Origin: Andrena cerasifolii
Taxonomy: Eukaryota > Arthropoda > Insecta > Hymenoptera > Andrenidae
DNA length: 64,000 nucleotides
Direction of reading: 5' to 3'
NCBI RefSeq assembly: GCF_050908995.1
Contig: NC_135119.1
Coordinates: 23,961,001 to 24,025,000, forward strand
Part shown: piece by piece, positions 25,430 through 37,600 of the stretch
Layout of the letters: each line of letters begins with the position of its first letter
Position numbering within the stretch: position 1 is the first letter of the stretch
Notes under the pieces: model-generated
Database searches by the model: none
Told to the model about the DNA's origin: nothing
The model's input: the letters and a program-made list of their open reading frames with translations, nothing else
Made by a program: the position numbers and the translations under genes

Positions 25430-25690
25430 GGAAGATCTTCAACCCGGAAATTGAAAAAATTACGAAACTTTGAGGATCTGCAGAGGATATATATACGAAC
25501 ATATTGCACAATTTTTTTGCTACCCAAATTCACTCTGAGGGGGTGAAATTCACCCCCGAAAATCCGGATATTTTCCGATTTTGTGTTATAACTCTCGTAC
25601 GACTTCCACCAAATGATAGTCCTAATTAAAAGAAGTAACTTTCGTTGTCTGAAAACCTTTTTTCTATCTCTTCCTAGTTCGCGAACGAAG
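25430..25690 (-). repeat. Interspersed repeat, family A, copy 2 (reverse)
   Basis: The reverse complement matches 9335-9640, including AATTAAAAGAAGTAACTTT and GATCTTCCCTTGTAAA at the end. The inner block TTCACCCCCTCAGAG corresponds to the TTCACCCCGTTAG block of copy 1. Confidence 0.6.
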
Positions 25691-27400
25691 GAATTAAGCA
25701 GCACTCAAGGGCTTTATTCCAACTTATTTCCCTGTGCAAGTGAAATGTTTCCGTTCAATTATAATAAATAAATAATCATCCCACTTGACACAACACAAAA
25801 TAAAATGGAAAATAAAATAATCGCAATTTTGAAATTACTAGTAAGGGAATGAAAAATTACAAAATCGGTGTATAGTCGTGCGAACGGAGGGAAGACGTGG
25901 CGAGGTGGACGGACAATTTTCATCGGAAGCTCGGCGTTTCTTTTTTATCAGAGAAGCAGCATGGAAGGGGCGGTGCGCAAGGTTGTCGAAGAACTCGACT
26001 GATCCGAGGTGGAACGGCCACGGAAAATTACGTTGTTACGAGGGGCTGGTTCGCAGTGGCGCACGCTCGACCGAACGTAACACATCCACCATTAAGAGGC
26101 CCCGACGGAAGAGGCCCTTAATTGGTCAAGCTGGCACGCTACCGCGGGAAGTGTACGGGACCTAAAGACGTGTCTTCGTCGTGGCTCGCGTGTTGCGCGA
26201 GCTGCACGCGCGCGCGCGCGCCACTGCCTCCGTCGCTGTTGCGGCTCAACACGCGCGTATTAGCCGAAAATAATTAAAACTTTTTTCCACCTCCGCTGGA
26301 AGTAATTCCCTCGGGGTGCAATCAGGAAGAGTCATAAGGCACAACCACCAACGCAGCATCTGTATAATTTTCTACTCATTTCGCGTCGATAATTGGGGAA
26401 CTTTTGAATAGTAAAAAGAAGTTTTTCTAATAAAATAAAAAATAAATAAAATAAAAAATAAATAAAATACAATCAAAGATAGGTGACACCTATCACACCT
26501 TTAACGGAAACTTTCGATTTTATATTTGAGAACTTTTAATATGTCAGGGTTCAACTTTTGTCAAGTTTCTGATCGGTTCTTAAAATGGAACTCAGAATTT
26601 GGGATTCCACTGGACCACTGCACACGTTAAACTCGATATTTATATTATTATATCTAATATTATTTAGGTGGAAAAGTTTATTCGCCCACTGTCAGGTGAT
26701 GTTAGGTGCTCAGAAATGTCAACTTGTACTTTTACCAGAGAAGTGGCAGAAGGTCATAAATAGCCAAAGAAAATACTTTGATTTAAAAAGGATTAATTTA
26801 TTTTTAATACAGACTTTGCTTCAATAAAGCGAATAAATCTATTTTTTTCCACCGACTTAATAGTTAATACATATTTTGAAGCAGCTTTTTTGACAGAAGG
26901 TAATTTCAGAATTTTTTTATAAAAGCATAAAAATGAGGGTCGCGAGACGATTTCATCACCCTCTTGTTTGTTATTCCCTTCATTTTACACACCATTCATT
27001 CTTCGTGCCCTCCACGCAAGACGCAATACGTACTTGGGCCCAAATATGCGAGCGAAGAGGTGTACTTCCAAGAGTACCAAAGAAGAAAGCAATGCAGTTT
27101 TACCAGACGCAGTCGGGCCCATTCTCCGCGTCTATGGTTCTGTCATCCATGGCTTCTAGCTCGAGCAACGTTAACGGTATCGCAACTTGCGACGCAGCTA
27201 CTCGGAAACCGTCTCGACGACGCTCGGCTCGCCACGCGAATCCAAATTCCCGCGGTTTTTCTTCCACTGCGAGCACTCTCCCGGCAGAAACCAAGAATAT
27301 TTATTCCTACTATTCATCTGGATCACGCAGAAAAATATGCAGAAATTTTTCCTTACAAAGAAACGCTAGTACACATTGCTCAAGACCAACATTACGCATA
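25691..27400. other. Intergenic; (GC)n at 26204-26222; possible transposase remnant 26930-27400
   Basis: 26415-26470 is AT-rich low-complexity sequence. 26933-27416 shows three overlapping plus frames; one includes DAVGPILRVYGSVIHGF, vaguely like a Tc1-type VGP..R..G motif, directly next to a mariner-like element. The match is too weak to call. Confidence 0.3.
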
Positions 27401-27773
27401 CAGTAATTCGCATTAATATTCGGACACTTTTTAAAATCGCATAACTTTTTTAGAATTGGTCCAAACGACTTGAGTTTTTTTGAGAAGCTAGAAGGATTAG
27501 TTTGCTAAATGACGTATTTGGTCGTTTTGAAAAAAAAATGTATTTGGTTGGAATAGCGAAAAAAATAGTAAAGGTCGACAAAAAAAAGTTTAAAAATCGA
27601 CCTTTACTATTCTTTTCGCTATTCCAACCAAATACATTTTTTTTCAAAACGACGAAACGCGTCAGTTAGCAAACTAATCCTTCTAGCTTCTCAAAAAAAC
27701 TCAAGTTGTTTGGACCAATTCTAAAAAAGTTATGCGATTTTAAAAAGTCTCCGAATATTAATGCGAGTCACTG
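27401..27773. mobile_element. Perfectly folded mariner-like MITE (TA flanks)
   Basis: Ends are CAGTAATTCGCATTAATATT (left) and its near-complement ending GAGTCACTG (right), flanked by TA (27399-27400 and 27774-27775). The two arms of about 180 bp are almost identical in inverse orientation with practically no loop (centre near 27580). Its right arm recurs as the solo half at 13627-13819. Confidence 0.85.
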
Positions 27774-27811
27774 TAGTTGAATACTAGAATATTTACAGAG
27801 GCAACGAGAGG

Positions 27812-28297
27812 CAGGGGAGGATTTGGAGCTTTTGCGCCCCCAGGTTAACAATTCTGCCGCCCTTTCCGCGAAATATCATCAAACATTTTAATTCAATAGA
27901 GACGAGAAAAATTAAAAATTAATTCAATATAGAAACTTGAGAGAAGAGTGTGTTGTTTTTAAAGTTGTCTCGAGCCACCGTGTTTAAACCTTTCCCAATT
28001 TCTTTCACTCAAAATTTGCCAAAATTCCCCAAAATTTATCGTTCCTCCAAATTTGCCGCCCCTCAATTTGCAGCTCCCCAAAATTTATCGTTCCTCCAAA
28101 TTTGCAGCTCCCAAAAAAATTCCGCTCCTCCAACCTACCACACCCCAAATTTGGCACTCCCCAAATTTGCCGCCACTCAAAATTCGTAGCTCCCCCAAAA
28201 TTTGCGCACCCCAAATTTCCCCACTACCCAAAATTTCCAGACCCTCAAAATTTATCACTCCCAAAAATTTGGCGTTCTTCCAAATTTTCCGCCCCTG
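27812..28297. mobile_element. hAT-like element with internal C-rich tandem repeat
   Basis: Left end CAGGGGAGGATTTGG; right end reads CAGGGGCGGAAAATTTGG in reverse complement. Flanking 8-mers ACGAGAGG and GTGAGAGG agree at 6 of 8. From about 28010 the body is a degenerate array of CCCCAAAATTTGCCGC-like units, so the 60-118-codon frames there are repeat products. Confidence 0.65.
28010..28285 (+). repeat. Degenerate minisatellite inside the hAT-like element
   Basis: Units built on CCAAATTTGC / CCAAAATTTATCG with CTCC or GCCCCTC spacers, irregular period of 12-30 bp. Confidence 0.7.
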
Positions 28298-29085
28298 GTG
28301 AGAGGGAAGATTCCTCCTACTGTTTCACCCCAACCCTCCTCGATAACCTAGTATTTATCAAAACGCCCCACGTGAACAGTGTTACAACGACGCGAGGAAC
28401 GAAAGGTGGAACGAAAGTCAGAGTTGCGTGTAGAGTGTTGCGTGGCGTCGGGGGTTAAAGGGCGTCCGCGGGTTCAGGAGGCAGGTCCGGGCTCGCGAGC
28501 CGTGAGAAGCGATCGCGATGGTCTTCCTCCGGAGCTGGGTCGGTGGTTCCTCAGCGACGATTATCGCGAAAGGGGGACGACAGCTAGAGTGAAAAGAAGA
28601 GAAGAATCCACGGTGGCGGTGATTGCGTAACGCGAGTCACGATGCTGTCGTCGGAACGAAAGGGACGCGTGCAACGACCGGAACCACCGAGGACAGTGGC
28701 ACTGAACTTGAGGAGGAGGGACGCGCGGCGGTGGTTGAGGAGGAAGACACAAGACAGTACGTGAAAAACTCGCGGTGGGTCGGCTTCCGTGACTAATGAC
28801 GGACTTGGATTTCAGCGGCATCCGTGATATCGCGGTGATGATGATGATCAGCGGCCCCGCGGCGACAGGGCTCACTGGCCAGAGGCCCGATGAAAATCTG
28901 TTTCGGTCTTTGCGTTCCAAGCGTGGTCGAGCTTGGTCCTGGAATTGCTGGAGTTGATGGTAGATAGGGGGATGTTGGGTGTCGTTGGCGATGGAGAGTG
29001 GTTTTGGGATGGTTGTTCTACAGGGGTTGGGCAAAAGAATGGAAACACCTCGTACATTAACCCCACAGTGCACACGTAAAGTAAA
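28298..29085. other. Single-copy GC-rich block (28380-28870), possibly transcribed
   Basis: Purine-rich, CpG-containing sequence of a composition like the ovo leader, with no long coding frame on the plus strand. The 170-codon minus frame (28561-29073) has no domain. It may be a leader exon or enhancer; unproven. Confidence 0.3.
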
Positions 29086-29576
29086 ATCCCCATAAAAAAC
29101 TTGGAAAAGTAAAAAAATTATGCTAAGTACATGAAATCAAATAAATCACAAAAAATAGGAGATGATAATAATTACAAAATAAAAACGAAAATATGTGAAA
29201 TCAAAATGAGCTGCAAGTACATAAGGGTGCTTTCAGTCAAATACTTGGCCTGGCGAGGCAGGTCAAGGTGTCGATGAATAAGGGTTATTTAAAAACGCGA
29301 AGTAATGAAAGTGTACTCATATTGACAGAGTTTTAAATTGACAAATTATCTGAAAGCCCGCGAGAGGGAAGGTATGGGTATTGATGATCTGAGAATACCT
29401 TGCATCGCCAGTCCAAGTATTTCACTGAAAGCACCTTTATGTACTTGCAGCTCATTTTGATTTCACATATTTTTTCTTTATTTTGTAATTATTATTATCT
29501 TCTATTTTTTGTGATTTATTTGATTTCATGTACTTGGTGTGATTTTATTACTTTTTTTTAAGTTTTTTATGGGGAT
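29086..29576. mobile_element. Foldback element, 490 bp
   Basis: Inverted arms of about 170 bp begin ATCCCCATAAAAAACTT and share TACATGAAATCAAATAAATC, GAAATCAAAATGAGCTGCAA and GGTGCTTTCAGT-AAATACTTGG. The loop spans roughly 29265-29395. No coding capacity. Confidence 0.8.
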
Positions 29577-30668
29577 CTCACTTCTTTTTACAAAGATAAT
29601 TTGCATAGGGAATGACTTCAGATCATTTTTAATATTATATTATCTTCAGTATTATATTATTATTATCTTCTCTAAAATATGTAAAACAGTTTACAACCTT
29701 CTTTTTTTTAAACTATTTTTTAGTATTCTCCAAAGAACGAATCTAAATAAATTGACGCTAATCCATACTCTAATGTAGAGAAAGACAAATATTTAACAGT
29801 AAATATGGTGTGCCTTGGATTCTAAATTTATTAAATATTTTCTAATTAAACATAGGTATTTCGATGTATTCGCTCACGCATGGTATAGAAATGGATACAC
29901 CTATTGTTGAGAAACCAAATAATTTTGAAAATCCAGTAGATTTCGCTTTTTCACAACAAGAGTTCATGCCTGTGAAGTTATCCTCCATTTTGTGAAAAAT
30001 TACAAAATCATTGCTCGACATACCTATTACTATACAGTCCCAAAGTGTTCAAACACTTTGATTAAGTCTCCCCCGTGCATCCATCCACATACCTCCACCG
30101 TTCTACTCCCACCCCCGTTCCCCATTCACCCCCCAGAGGGAAAGGACGTTCCTCTCTTGGCGAGACGCCTCGAAGCCGCCTGTCACGGTGCGGAAGGCCT
30201 CGTAACGAGGCGAGCAGTTAATTAGGGTGTCGCGCGTCGGAGCGGCGAGACCTCGAGGGCGGACCGCATCCCTCGCGAGCGACAGCCGATTGTCTCGTAA
30301 TCCCTGCAAAATTTATTGGCGCGTTTAATCCCGGGGCCCGTCCACGGGTCGGGCACCACGCTGCGCAGACGCGACCGAACAAAAGGCCCGGAGTCCTCTC
30401 GCTGCTTGCTGGGGCCCATTGTTCGCGCCGGTGGACGCGACAAGATCACAATGAGAGGGCAACAGAGCTCGTGGAAAATTGGCCGCGGAGACGCCCCTGG
30501 ACGATGACAATTGGGTCGACGCGGTGTCCGCTGTCTTCGTGAAAATCCTCCACCCCCACTTCGACTACCTCTGTGTTGTCCTCCACCTCCCCTCTATTTT
30601 TTAGAAACGTTTATTTGTGTTCACATTTGTATTTAAATAAGTAAAATAGATGTGTTACAATTTACCCC
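29577..30668. other. Intergenic; GC-rich single-copy block 30130-30530
   Basis: AT-rich until 30050, then a conserved-looking GC-richer block without a supported coding frame. Confidence 0.4.
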
Positions 30669-31585
30669 GGGACTGGGGCACGTTGTAACAAAGGTTCAGA
30701 TTTGTTTGAGACGAAGCTAGATGTCTAAGTGTCCAAGATTTTGTCACGTACTTTCACGCAATTGGGGAGTTGACAAAATTTTTAAAAGTGTTTAAAACTG
30801 TTCGTTATGATAAAATATGCTTGTAAAAAAAATATTAATTTTTTGCTACACCTCTAACATGAAAAGAAATCTAATTTTTATTTTAAATAAAAAAATGACT
30901 GCATGGTCACGTGACCATTTGTGACGTCAACGTGCAGTAAACACAGAAAGTTGTGGTTAGGGAAAGTAAGGAGTGAAATTTTTCTCACAAAAATAATGGC
31001 GAATAAAAATTATTATCAGTACTGTGCTGTTCCCTGTTGCGGGAACACTTCGACACGTACGCCGAAGAAGTTATAACATTACACAGAAGTTTTTAACATT
31101 TCTGTATTCGGCAGAACAGAAGTCTGGATTTGTAGCGAAATAGCTAACCACCATAATAGCGTCCAATGTTGGTAAATTTGTGCTGTCACCTTAAACGAAG
31201 TTCTGTTCCATTGCCAATAATAATATATATATATAACTGTCATTCGTCGCTATATGTAAATCGCTGTTTACTGCACAACGACGTCACGCGCCGTGATTGG
31301 CGTTTGAGATCACATGACTCAGAACTTAAAAACGTCAATTTTATTTATTAAATTTTGGTAAAACGAATAAGTGTTTTATTAATATTTCTATCATTTTAGG
31401 CTTTTCATTAATAAATCTGTATTCTTCACTACTTTTCCCTCTTTTTTTCAAATATTGGCAACTCCCTAATTAGTTCACCACATATGTAAGTAGTAAACCA
31501 CGCGAATTAATTTCCTGATCGACGAAAACACTTTCGACAAAAAACTGCGAAAACTTTTTTTGTTACAATCTGCTCCGTTCTCCCC
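30669..31585 (+). mobile_element. Non-autonomous DNA transposon with THAP-like remnant
   Basis: The ends are inverted matches: GGGACTGGGGCACGTTGTAA, CAAAG on the left and, in reverse complement, GGGGAGAACGGAGCAGATTG, TAACAAA on the right. A second, inner inverted pair (GTGACGTC followed by GTGCAGTAAACA) lies at 30921-30942 and 31264-31286. Total about 0.9 kb. The interior holds a short frame with a THAP-like zinc-coordinating start. THAP domains occur in P-element and some Kolobok-type transposases; which superfamily this is cannot be settled from the ends. Confidence 0.55.
30996..31076 (+). pseudogene. Truncated THAP-like N-terminus
   Basis: The frame encodes 26 residues with YCAVPCCGNTSTRTPKK and then a stop. 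The C-x(3-4)-C start followed by a GN motif and basic residues resembles the first half of a THAP (C2CH) DNA-binding domain. A downstream out-of-frame stretch near 31115-31140 reads VWICSE, reminiscent of the later part of the domain. The distal Cys-x2-His and everything else are absent, so no functional product is expected. Confidence 0.4.
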
Positions 31586-32215
31586 TACATCCTCAAGATC
31601 TCGATCCATCGTCCCTCAAAGGTGCCAGGCAGCAATCACACCCCCTTCCACCCTCGCGTCGCTGTATCTCTGCAGAACCCTTTGTTTGCCACTGCAGCAG
31701 CAGAACCCTTTGTTTGTCACTGCAGCGATATCGGCTTACAGACCTATTAACACCGCGAAGGTATCGCGTCGCAGCGTTCGCGATGATCAATCATCCACGC
31801 GCGGAGGAGCGCTCGTTAGCAGCTTACCCCCGTCCCGTTGCAAGTTTTCCCGAGGAATACGTAACAGTTCTTTCATACCTGGCCGACGCCGTAGCACGGT
31901 CACCCGGTGCTGCAACGCGTCGCCCCCACCTGTTTTTCCCCCCTTCTGGAAACGTTGCCGCACGGGCGGCCGCCGGCAGTTGCATAAGCGTTTCTCTCGC
32001 CTCGATCTCGACCTTGACTTTGACTCTTGATTACGACCACGATCACGACCACGACCAAGCAACGACGCCAGTAGACGACGAACGGTTTCGCAAGCCGCCG
32101 CGCATTGTCGGCCTATAGATTTCGATCGCGACCACGCGCTTTTCTATGCACGCAACAAGCGTTTCCTTCGCCGCGGAGCGGAGGGCGAGGAGGCGGACAG
32201 CATTTGTGCATTCTC
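31586..32215. other. Intergenic; GC-richer single-copy stretch
   Basis: A short direct duplication, GAACCCTTTGTTTG-CACTGCAGC, occurs at 31677-31700 and 31703-31726. Frames of 134-156 codons have no recognised domain. Confidence 0.35.
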
Positions 32216-33030
32216 GGGACGATTGCCTTTACTTTCGGGGGGATTCTTCTGTTTTGGGGAATTGTGGGGATGATATTTGGGTTTGGAGAGGGTTGGGGGA
32301 GGATTCGGAGCTGTAAATATTCGAGTAGTCGAACTATTCGAATTGTACGGGGTATTCGAATGATTCGGAGTATTCGAATGATTCGGTGTATTCGAATGAT
32401 TCGGAGTATTCGAATGATTCGGAGTATTCGAATGATTCGGAGTATTCGAATGATTCGGAGTACCTATTTGAATAATTCTGAGTAGTCGAACTATTCGAAT
32501 TCGGGACGATTGCCTTTACTTTCGGGGGATTCTTCTATTTTGGGGGTTTGTGGGGATGATATTTGGGTTTGGAGAGGGTTGAGGGAGAATTCGGAGCTGT
32601 AAATATTCGAGTAGTCGAACTATTCGAATTGTACGGGGTATTCGAATAATTCGGAGTATTCGAATGATTCGGAGTATTCGAATGATTCGGAGTACCTATT
32701 TGAATAATTCTGAGTAGTCGAACTATTCGAATTCGGGATGATTGCCTTTACTTTCGGGGGGATTCTTCTGTTTTGGGGGTTTGTGGGGATGATATTTGGG
32801 TTTGGAGAGGGTTGGGGGAGGATTTGGAGCTGTTAATATTCGAGTAGTCGAACTATTCTAATTGTACGGGGTATTCGAATAATTCGGAGTATTCGAATGA
32901 TTCGGAGTACCTATTTGAATAATTCGGAGTATTCGAATGATTCGGAGTACCAATTTGAATAATTCGGAGTATTCGAATGATTCGGAGTACCTATTTGAAT
33001 AATTCGGAATATTCGAATAACTCAATGTGT
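32216..33030 (+). repeat. Higher-order tandem repeat (18-bp units within 230-290-bp blocks)
   Basis: A block beginning CGGGACGATTGCCTTTACTT starts at 32216, 32502 and 32734. Each contains a near-constant 100-bp leader (TTTGGAGAGGGTTG-GGGAG) followed by a variable number of 18-bp units (ATTCGAATGATTCGGAGT) and closing TACCTATTTGAATAATTC. The frame at 32105-32485 reads IRMIRS repeats because 18 is a multiple of three; it is not a gene. Confidence 0.9.
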
Positions 33031-34190
33031 TCGAATTTCGGATTTTACCGAGTATGAATCTAAACGTGAACGATAAACTTCAGTTTTCTCGGTTGTTTCA
33101 ACATGTTAGATAGGACATTTTAACTAAAGAGGGCAGTATAATTCAATAGTTGTTCAGGTATAATATTTTGAGGAAAAAAAATAGTTTGTAAGTCAGCTTT
33201 GGATAAAAGGTATTTATTTATTTTTGACGCTGTGCAGAGCGTCTACATTAAATAACCACCGAAGGGTTAAGCCAAAAATCCTGAATAAAAGCCCCCAAAA
33301 ATCTGTGAAAAAATTGGTTTACTGCAGAAACTCCTACACACTTGAACATTTTTCCAAAATTCTTTTGATAGTACTCCAATGGAAATCAGGGTACCCAATT
33401 TACCAGACTGATCTAGAAACTTTAATTTAAAACTAATTGCTAAAATTTCGTGGTCTGCATTTTAGTACTTCTTTCTAAAAATCGTTCGCTATATTTTTAA
33501 GTTCTGTTTCGAGCAATTCCTATTTAGCTCCCCCTTATAACTTCAATTAAATGGTCCGCTGCGTTCAGAATTATCAACCCCTTTCGTTTACCCACTAAAT
33601 AACCATCTCCAAATGTGCTTCACTAGTTTCTAAACAAGTCGGTGCAGATAAAACGAGGCAGTGAGTCGCTGCGCACTGTTCGAAACCGGTAAAGTTGTGT
33701 TCCCTGGCAAGGAGCAGCGTTTCCCGTTTCCTCGAGATGGCCGCCGCAGCCGTTGCCCGACGAATGCATAATCGTTACGCAGTGGTAATCAAGGTGGAAT
33801 GACGCTCCGCGGAGAAAGACGTGTCGTGAGGTCGGCCAGCGAACAAGAGAACTCTTCGAGAGTGGAGAAAGTAGGCTCTCCTCTCGTTGGACCACTTTTC
33901 ATGAAACACGCGTCGGATCTCGTAACTCCACGCCGATCGCGATTCAATCGACATTCGGGCCGATGAATCAACATCCCCTTAATTCACCGTGCTATCGACT
34001 TTCGTGTCTTTCGCTGATTTGTTTTTTTTTTTGCGATGCAGACAGGAAGCAGCAAATTTCGAAGCCTTCAGATTCGAAGTTCTGATTTCTGAATCGCCAA
34101 TTAATTTACCATTCCATCCCTTTATTTTTTATCATTTCAAACTAACAAGGGAATACCGCGAACCCGGACTCGCCGATTGGAACGCAACTT
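33031..34190. other. Intergenic, nothing recognised
   Basis: AT-rich, then a GC-richer single-copy block at 33620-33960 without a supported frame. Confidence 0.4.
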
Positions 34191-34656
34191 TGTGGGTTTT
34201 TAGAGTGACTGAAAACAAGAACAACGGTGTCTTTCATTTGGGCCCTATCGCCCTGCAAGGAGGTGAAAACTAACCTCAAAGTCAAATTGGCACTTCCACT
34301 TTTTCGCGTATAACTCTCAAAGTACAACAGACAGAAAAAAATGTTTCAAACAAAAGTTTAATGGTGCAATAAGCGCTACAAACTTCCGTTAACAAAATTT
34401 TGAAAAGAGTTAAAAAAAATATATAACTGACGAAAAAAAACTTTTTTCAAAATTTTGTTAACGGAAGTTTGTAGCGCTTGTTGCACCATTGAACTTTTGT
34501 TGGAAACACTTTTTTCTGTCTGTTGTACTTTAGGAGTTATACGCGAAAAAGTGGAAGTGCCAATTTGACTTTGAGGTTAGGTTTCACCCTCTTAAAGGGC
34601 GATAGGGCCCAAATGAAAGACGCCGTTGTTCTTGTTTTGAAGCACTCTAAAACCCC
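34191..34656. mobile_element. Foldback element, about 465 bp
   Basis: Long inverted arms share AACAAGAACAACGG, GTCTTTCATTTGGGCCCTAT, TCAAAGTCAAATTGGCACTT, CCACTTTTTCGCGTATAACT and TTCCGTTAACAAAATTTTGA. The loop is about 40 bp near 34420. Confidence 0.85.
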
Positions 34657-37600
34657 AGAACGAAAGAAAGTGGATGAAAAATATTGAGAAATATTGCTTA
34701 ATTGCAGTTTTCAAATTTTTCATTCATCGGTCCCGAATAAATAACAACTCGACCGTATGATCTTAAAATATTTTCCCATTTAAAAAATATAAATCAGTAT
34801 TAGAAATCTGATGATCTAAGATTTTCAGCTATTTTTCTACCACTTTTTCTTTTTTTTCGATAGCTAGAAAATTTCGAGAAATTTCACCGGACACAAAATT
34901 TCGAGACCACCTTCAAATATTTAATTCCGCAGCGCGGAACCACCCTCGATTTCAACGGAATACTTTCCCCACACCCGATCGATTTTTTTCCTCCCAGTAA
35001 ATAACGACGAACAAAAAATCTCGCGCATCAGAAAATAAATCGCATTTCATTCCGCTCGTCAGTTCACGCCGCTGGTGTTTCCAATAAATGGAAATAACAG
35101 GTTGCCGTATGCAAATAAGATTCGTCTATTTGTGACACGATGAAGCTGCGAAGGTAGGAGCGAATCCCCGTTCAATTATTAATTCCAGTCGCCTGGGGAA
35201 CGAGCAGCAAAGAACGGGCATCATTTTCTAACACCTTTGCACTTTACATAATAGGCGATCCGGTAGGAAATATGAATCAGTCGGAGGAGATGGGAGGGGG
35301 GGAAAGAACCATTAGCACGGATAGTTTAGAAGACGGGAAATAATAATATAAAGAGGATGGAGGCGTTGCATAACTACGTTGCGCAATTTTTTATTCCAAC
35401 GCCCGCTTTTTTGGACGCGGTATCGAGGCACGAGGCTGATCGTGCTTATAGCGTTTCCAATTGCAGAATTTTCTGTGGATACAGCGCTGGGAATATTTAT
35501 TGCAGGACTTGGATATTTCACGCGCATTCACTTTCAACTGATTTAGAGATTTTTAATGAATTTTTGCGCGACTTTTGAGTAGGTAGGTAGGTAAAATGAA
35601 TTTGATAGGTATTAAATACTTTAGATTTTAATCAGGTGGTTATGAAGATCGTGTTATACAGGCACCGAATGAAACTGTTAAGTTTTGTGAATAGAAGTTA
35701 TTTAGTGAATTTTTAATTTTGAAGTAATTTTATTTTCTGGTTTAAGGTAACTTTGTATATTAACACCTTAATTCTGCAGGGAGAAATACAGTTTTAATAG
35801 TTATTTAAAATATAAAAGCTAGCATTATTTTCTTAACTAGCGTTGCTTAAGAAATTGAAAGCAGAATTAATGTATAACAATAAATGTAGAATAAATATAG
35901 AAAGTTCAGTTTTAACAGGTGCTTAAAATATAAAATAGATAAAACATAAAAGTTAGAATTATTATTTTAATTAACATTACATAGGAGTTTTAATAATAAA
36001 GGTAGAATAAATATATGCAGAATAAACATACAATAGAAAGCAAGCTGTGATTTTTATATAATTATTTTATTTCACTAACAACAAAAGGAAAACTGAACAA
36101 AACCATTTCCCCATAACAGGAAATCTGCTTGCTTCAACTTTAACTGTTACGAAGCAGAAAGCAGAATAACTGTTCCTGTTCAACTTCACCTTTTTCTTGA
36201 ATGCTGCCAAAAAAATAATACTTCCCTATTTACGCAAAAACGTATGAAATTAAAGTTCCAGTGAATACACTTCATTTAATAACAGTTTCCTTGGAACGAA
36301 AAAAAATTACTGTCATTTCATAAATAAAATCTAAAATTTCAACAAGTTCCTCTGATTTTTGGTTTCATATCACGTGGATAGCGTTGTGGATATTGTAATT
36401 TGCAACAAATAATACTCTACTCCTCGAACCCTCCGATGAGAACACCGCAAAACCACTGTGCAGAAAATACTTGTGCATCCTGTGATCGACAATATCGATG
36501 TCCACTTTAAGTCGTTTCGAAAGTGTTGGGCTGTTTCCAAAACGATTTCTCGTTCCTGCATTGTTGGAGGTGGTTACGGTGGGGAACAAAGACAGCGACT
36601 CGAACAAAAGAAGGGGCTTTGGTGTGACTGGCTAAAGATAGGTAAATATAGCTTTGACTTCGCCCCCCCCTCGGGGGTGCCTTCAGATTTGCTACCTGCG
36701 CTTTACGTCTCATTTCAAAAGGGCGGGCAGAGCCACCTTTTGTCCGCGTTACCTCCGCAGCACTGTCTAACCTTTTCACAGATTTCCCCGGTATAGTTGC
36801 GATTATCGAACGCTCATTGCAGCCCAGGTAACTGTATTCTCGCCGTCGAACTTCTTTTTTCAACCCATTGGAAACAGCCCCCATATCGTAACTTGTTGGT
36901 GAAACTGGCCAAGTCCATTGTTCACCTATCCAGCCTAAAATCCTTCAGGATTAATAGAAGCAATTACTTTCCAAGTTTCCTACAGTAGATTAATAAAAAC
37001 CCCCGCATTTTTGCAGTACAGATTGCACTTTAAATCTGCATTTGCCAAAAATTATTATTTTACCAACAAATTAACGACGTCAGATGAAGAATGCACTTTT
37101 GAGCAATGAAACTTTCCACCTGGGATTACAAAATAAAACTCCCAATTGAATTCAAAGTCGAGATTCGTTGATTCTCAGACATCAATCGTCAGTAATTAAT
37201 TTCCAACGTATTCCGCGTGCGGAAATCCCTCAAGCTTATCCCTTAAGCATACTCCCCGAACGCACATAGGCGTTCTCCGCACAGGTACCCTACCCTGCGA
37301 ATGCATTTACATATTCATGAAACTTAAAGAATGAAACGGACCACCGAATACCGCAAGTGGCATCGAAATAATGTTCCATAGGAGTCTCCACACCCTCCAC
37401 GATAATTGCACTATCGGTGTAAGGAATTCGTGAAAAGGGAGGTGAGCGTAAAAGATTTTTCTAAAACGAGTTAGTGTTCGAATTCATCGCGCTGGCGAGT
37501 GTGTACCCTCGACGCGGTCCCGCAATCGAAGGGGAAATCTTCTCGCCTCCGAGATTCCATCTGAGGTGGAGGACGCGTGTCCCCCGTGAAGAAGGTCGTA

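Noticed and set aside
26933..27416. Tc1/mariner transposase remnant
   Set aside because: Only a faint VGP-type motif in one frame and no DDE residues. Proximity to a mariner-like MITE is not enough to call it.
28561..29073. 170-codon minus-strand ORF
   Set aside because: Low-information composition and no recognisable domain or splice context.
32105..32485. ORF of 126 codons with IRMIRS repeats
   Set aside because: Created by an 18-bp tandem repeat, without a conserved start or domain.
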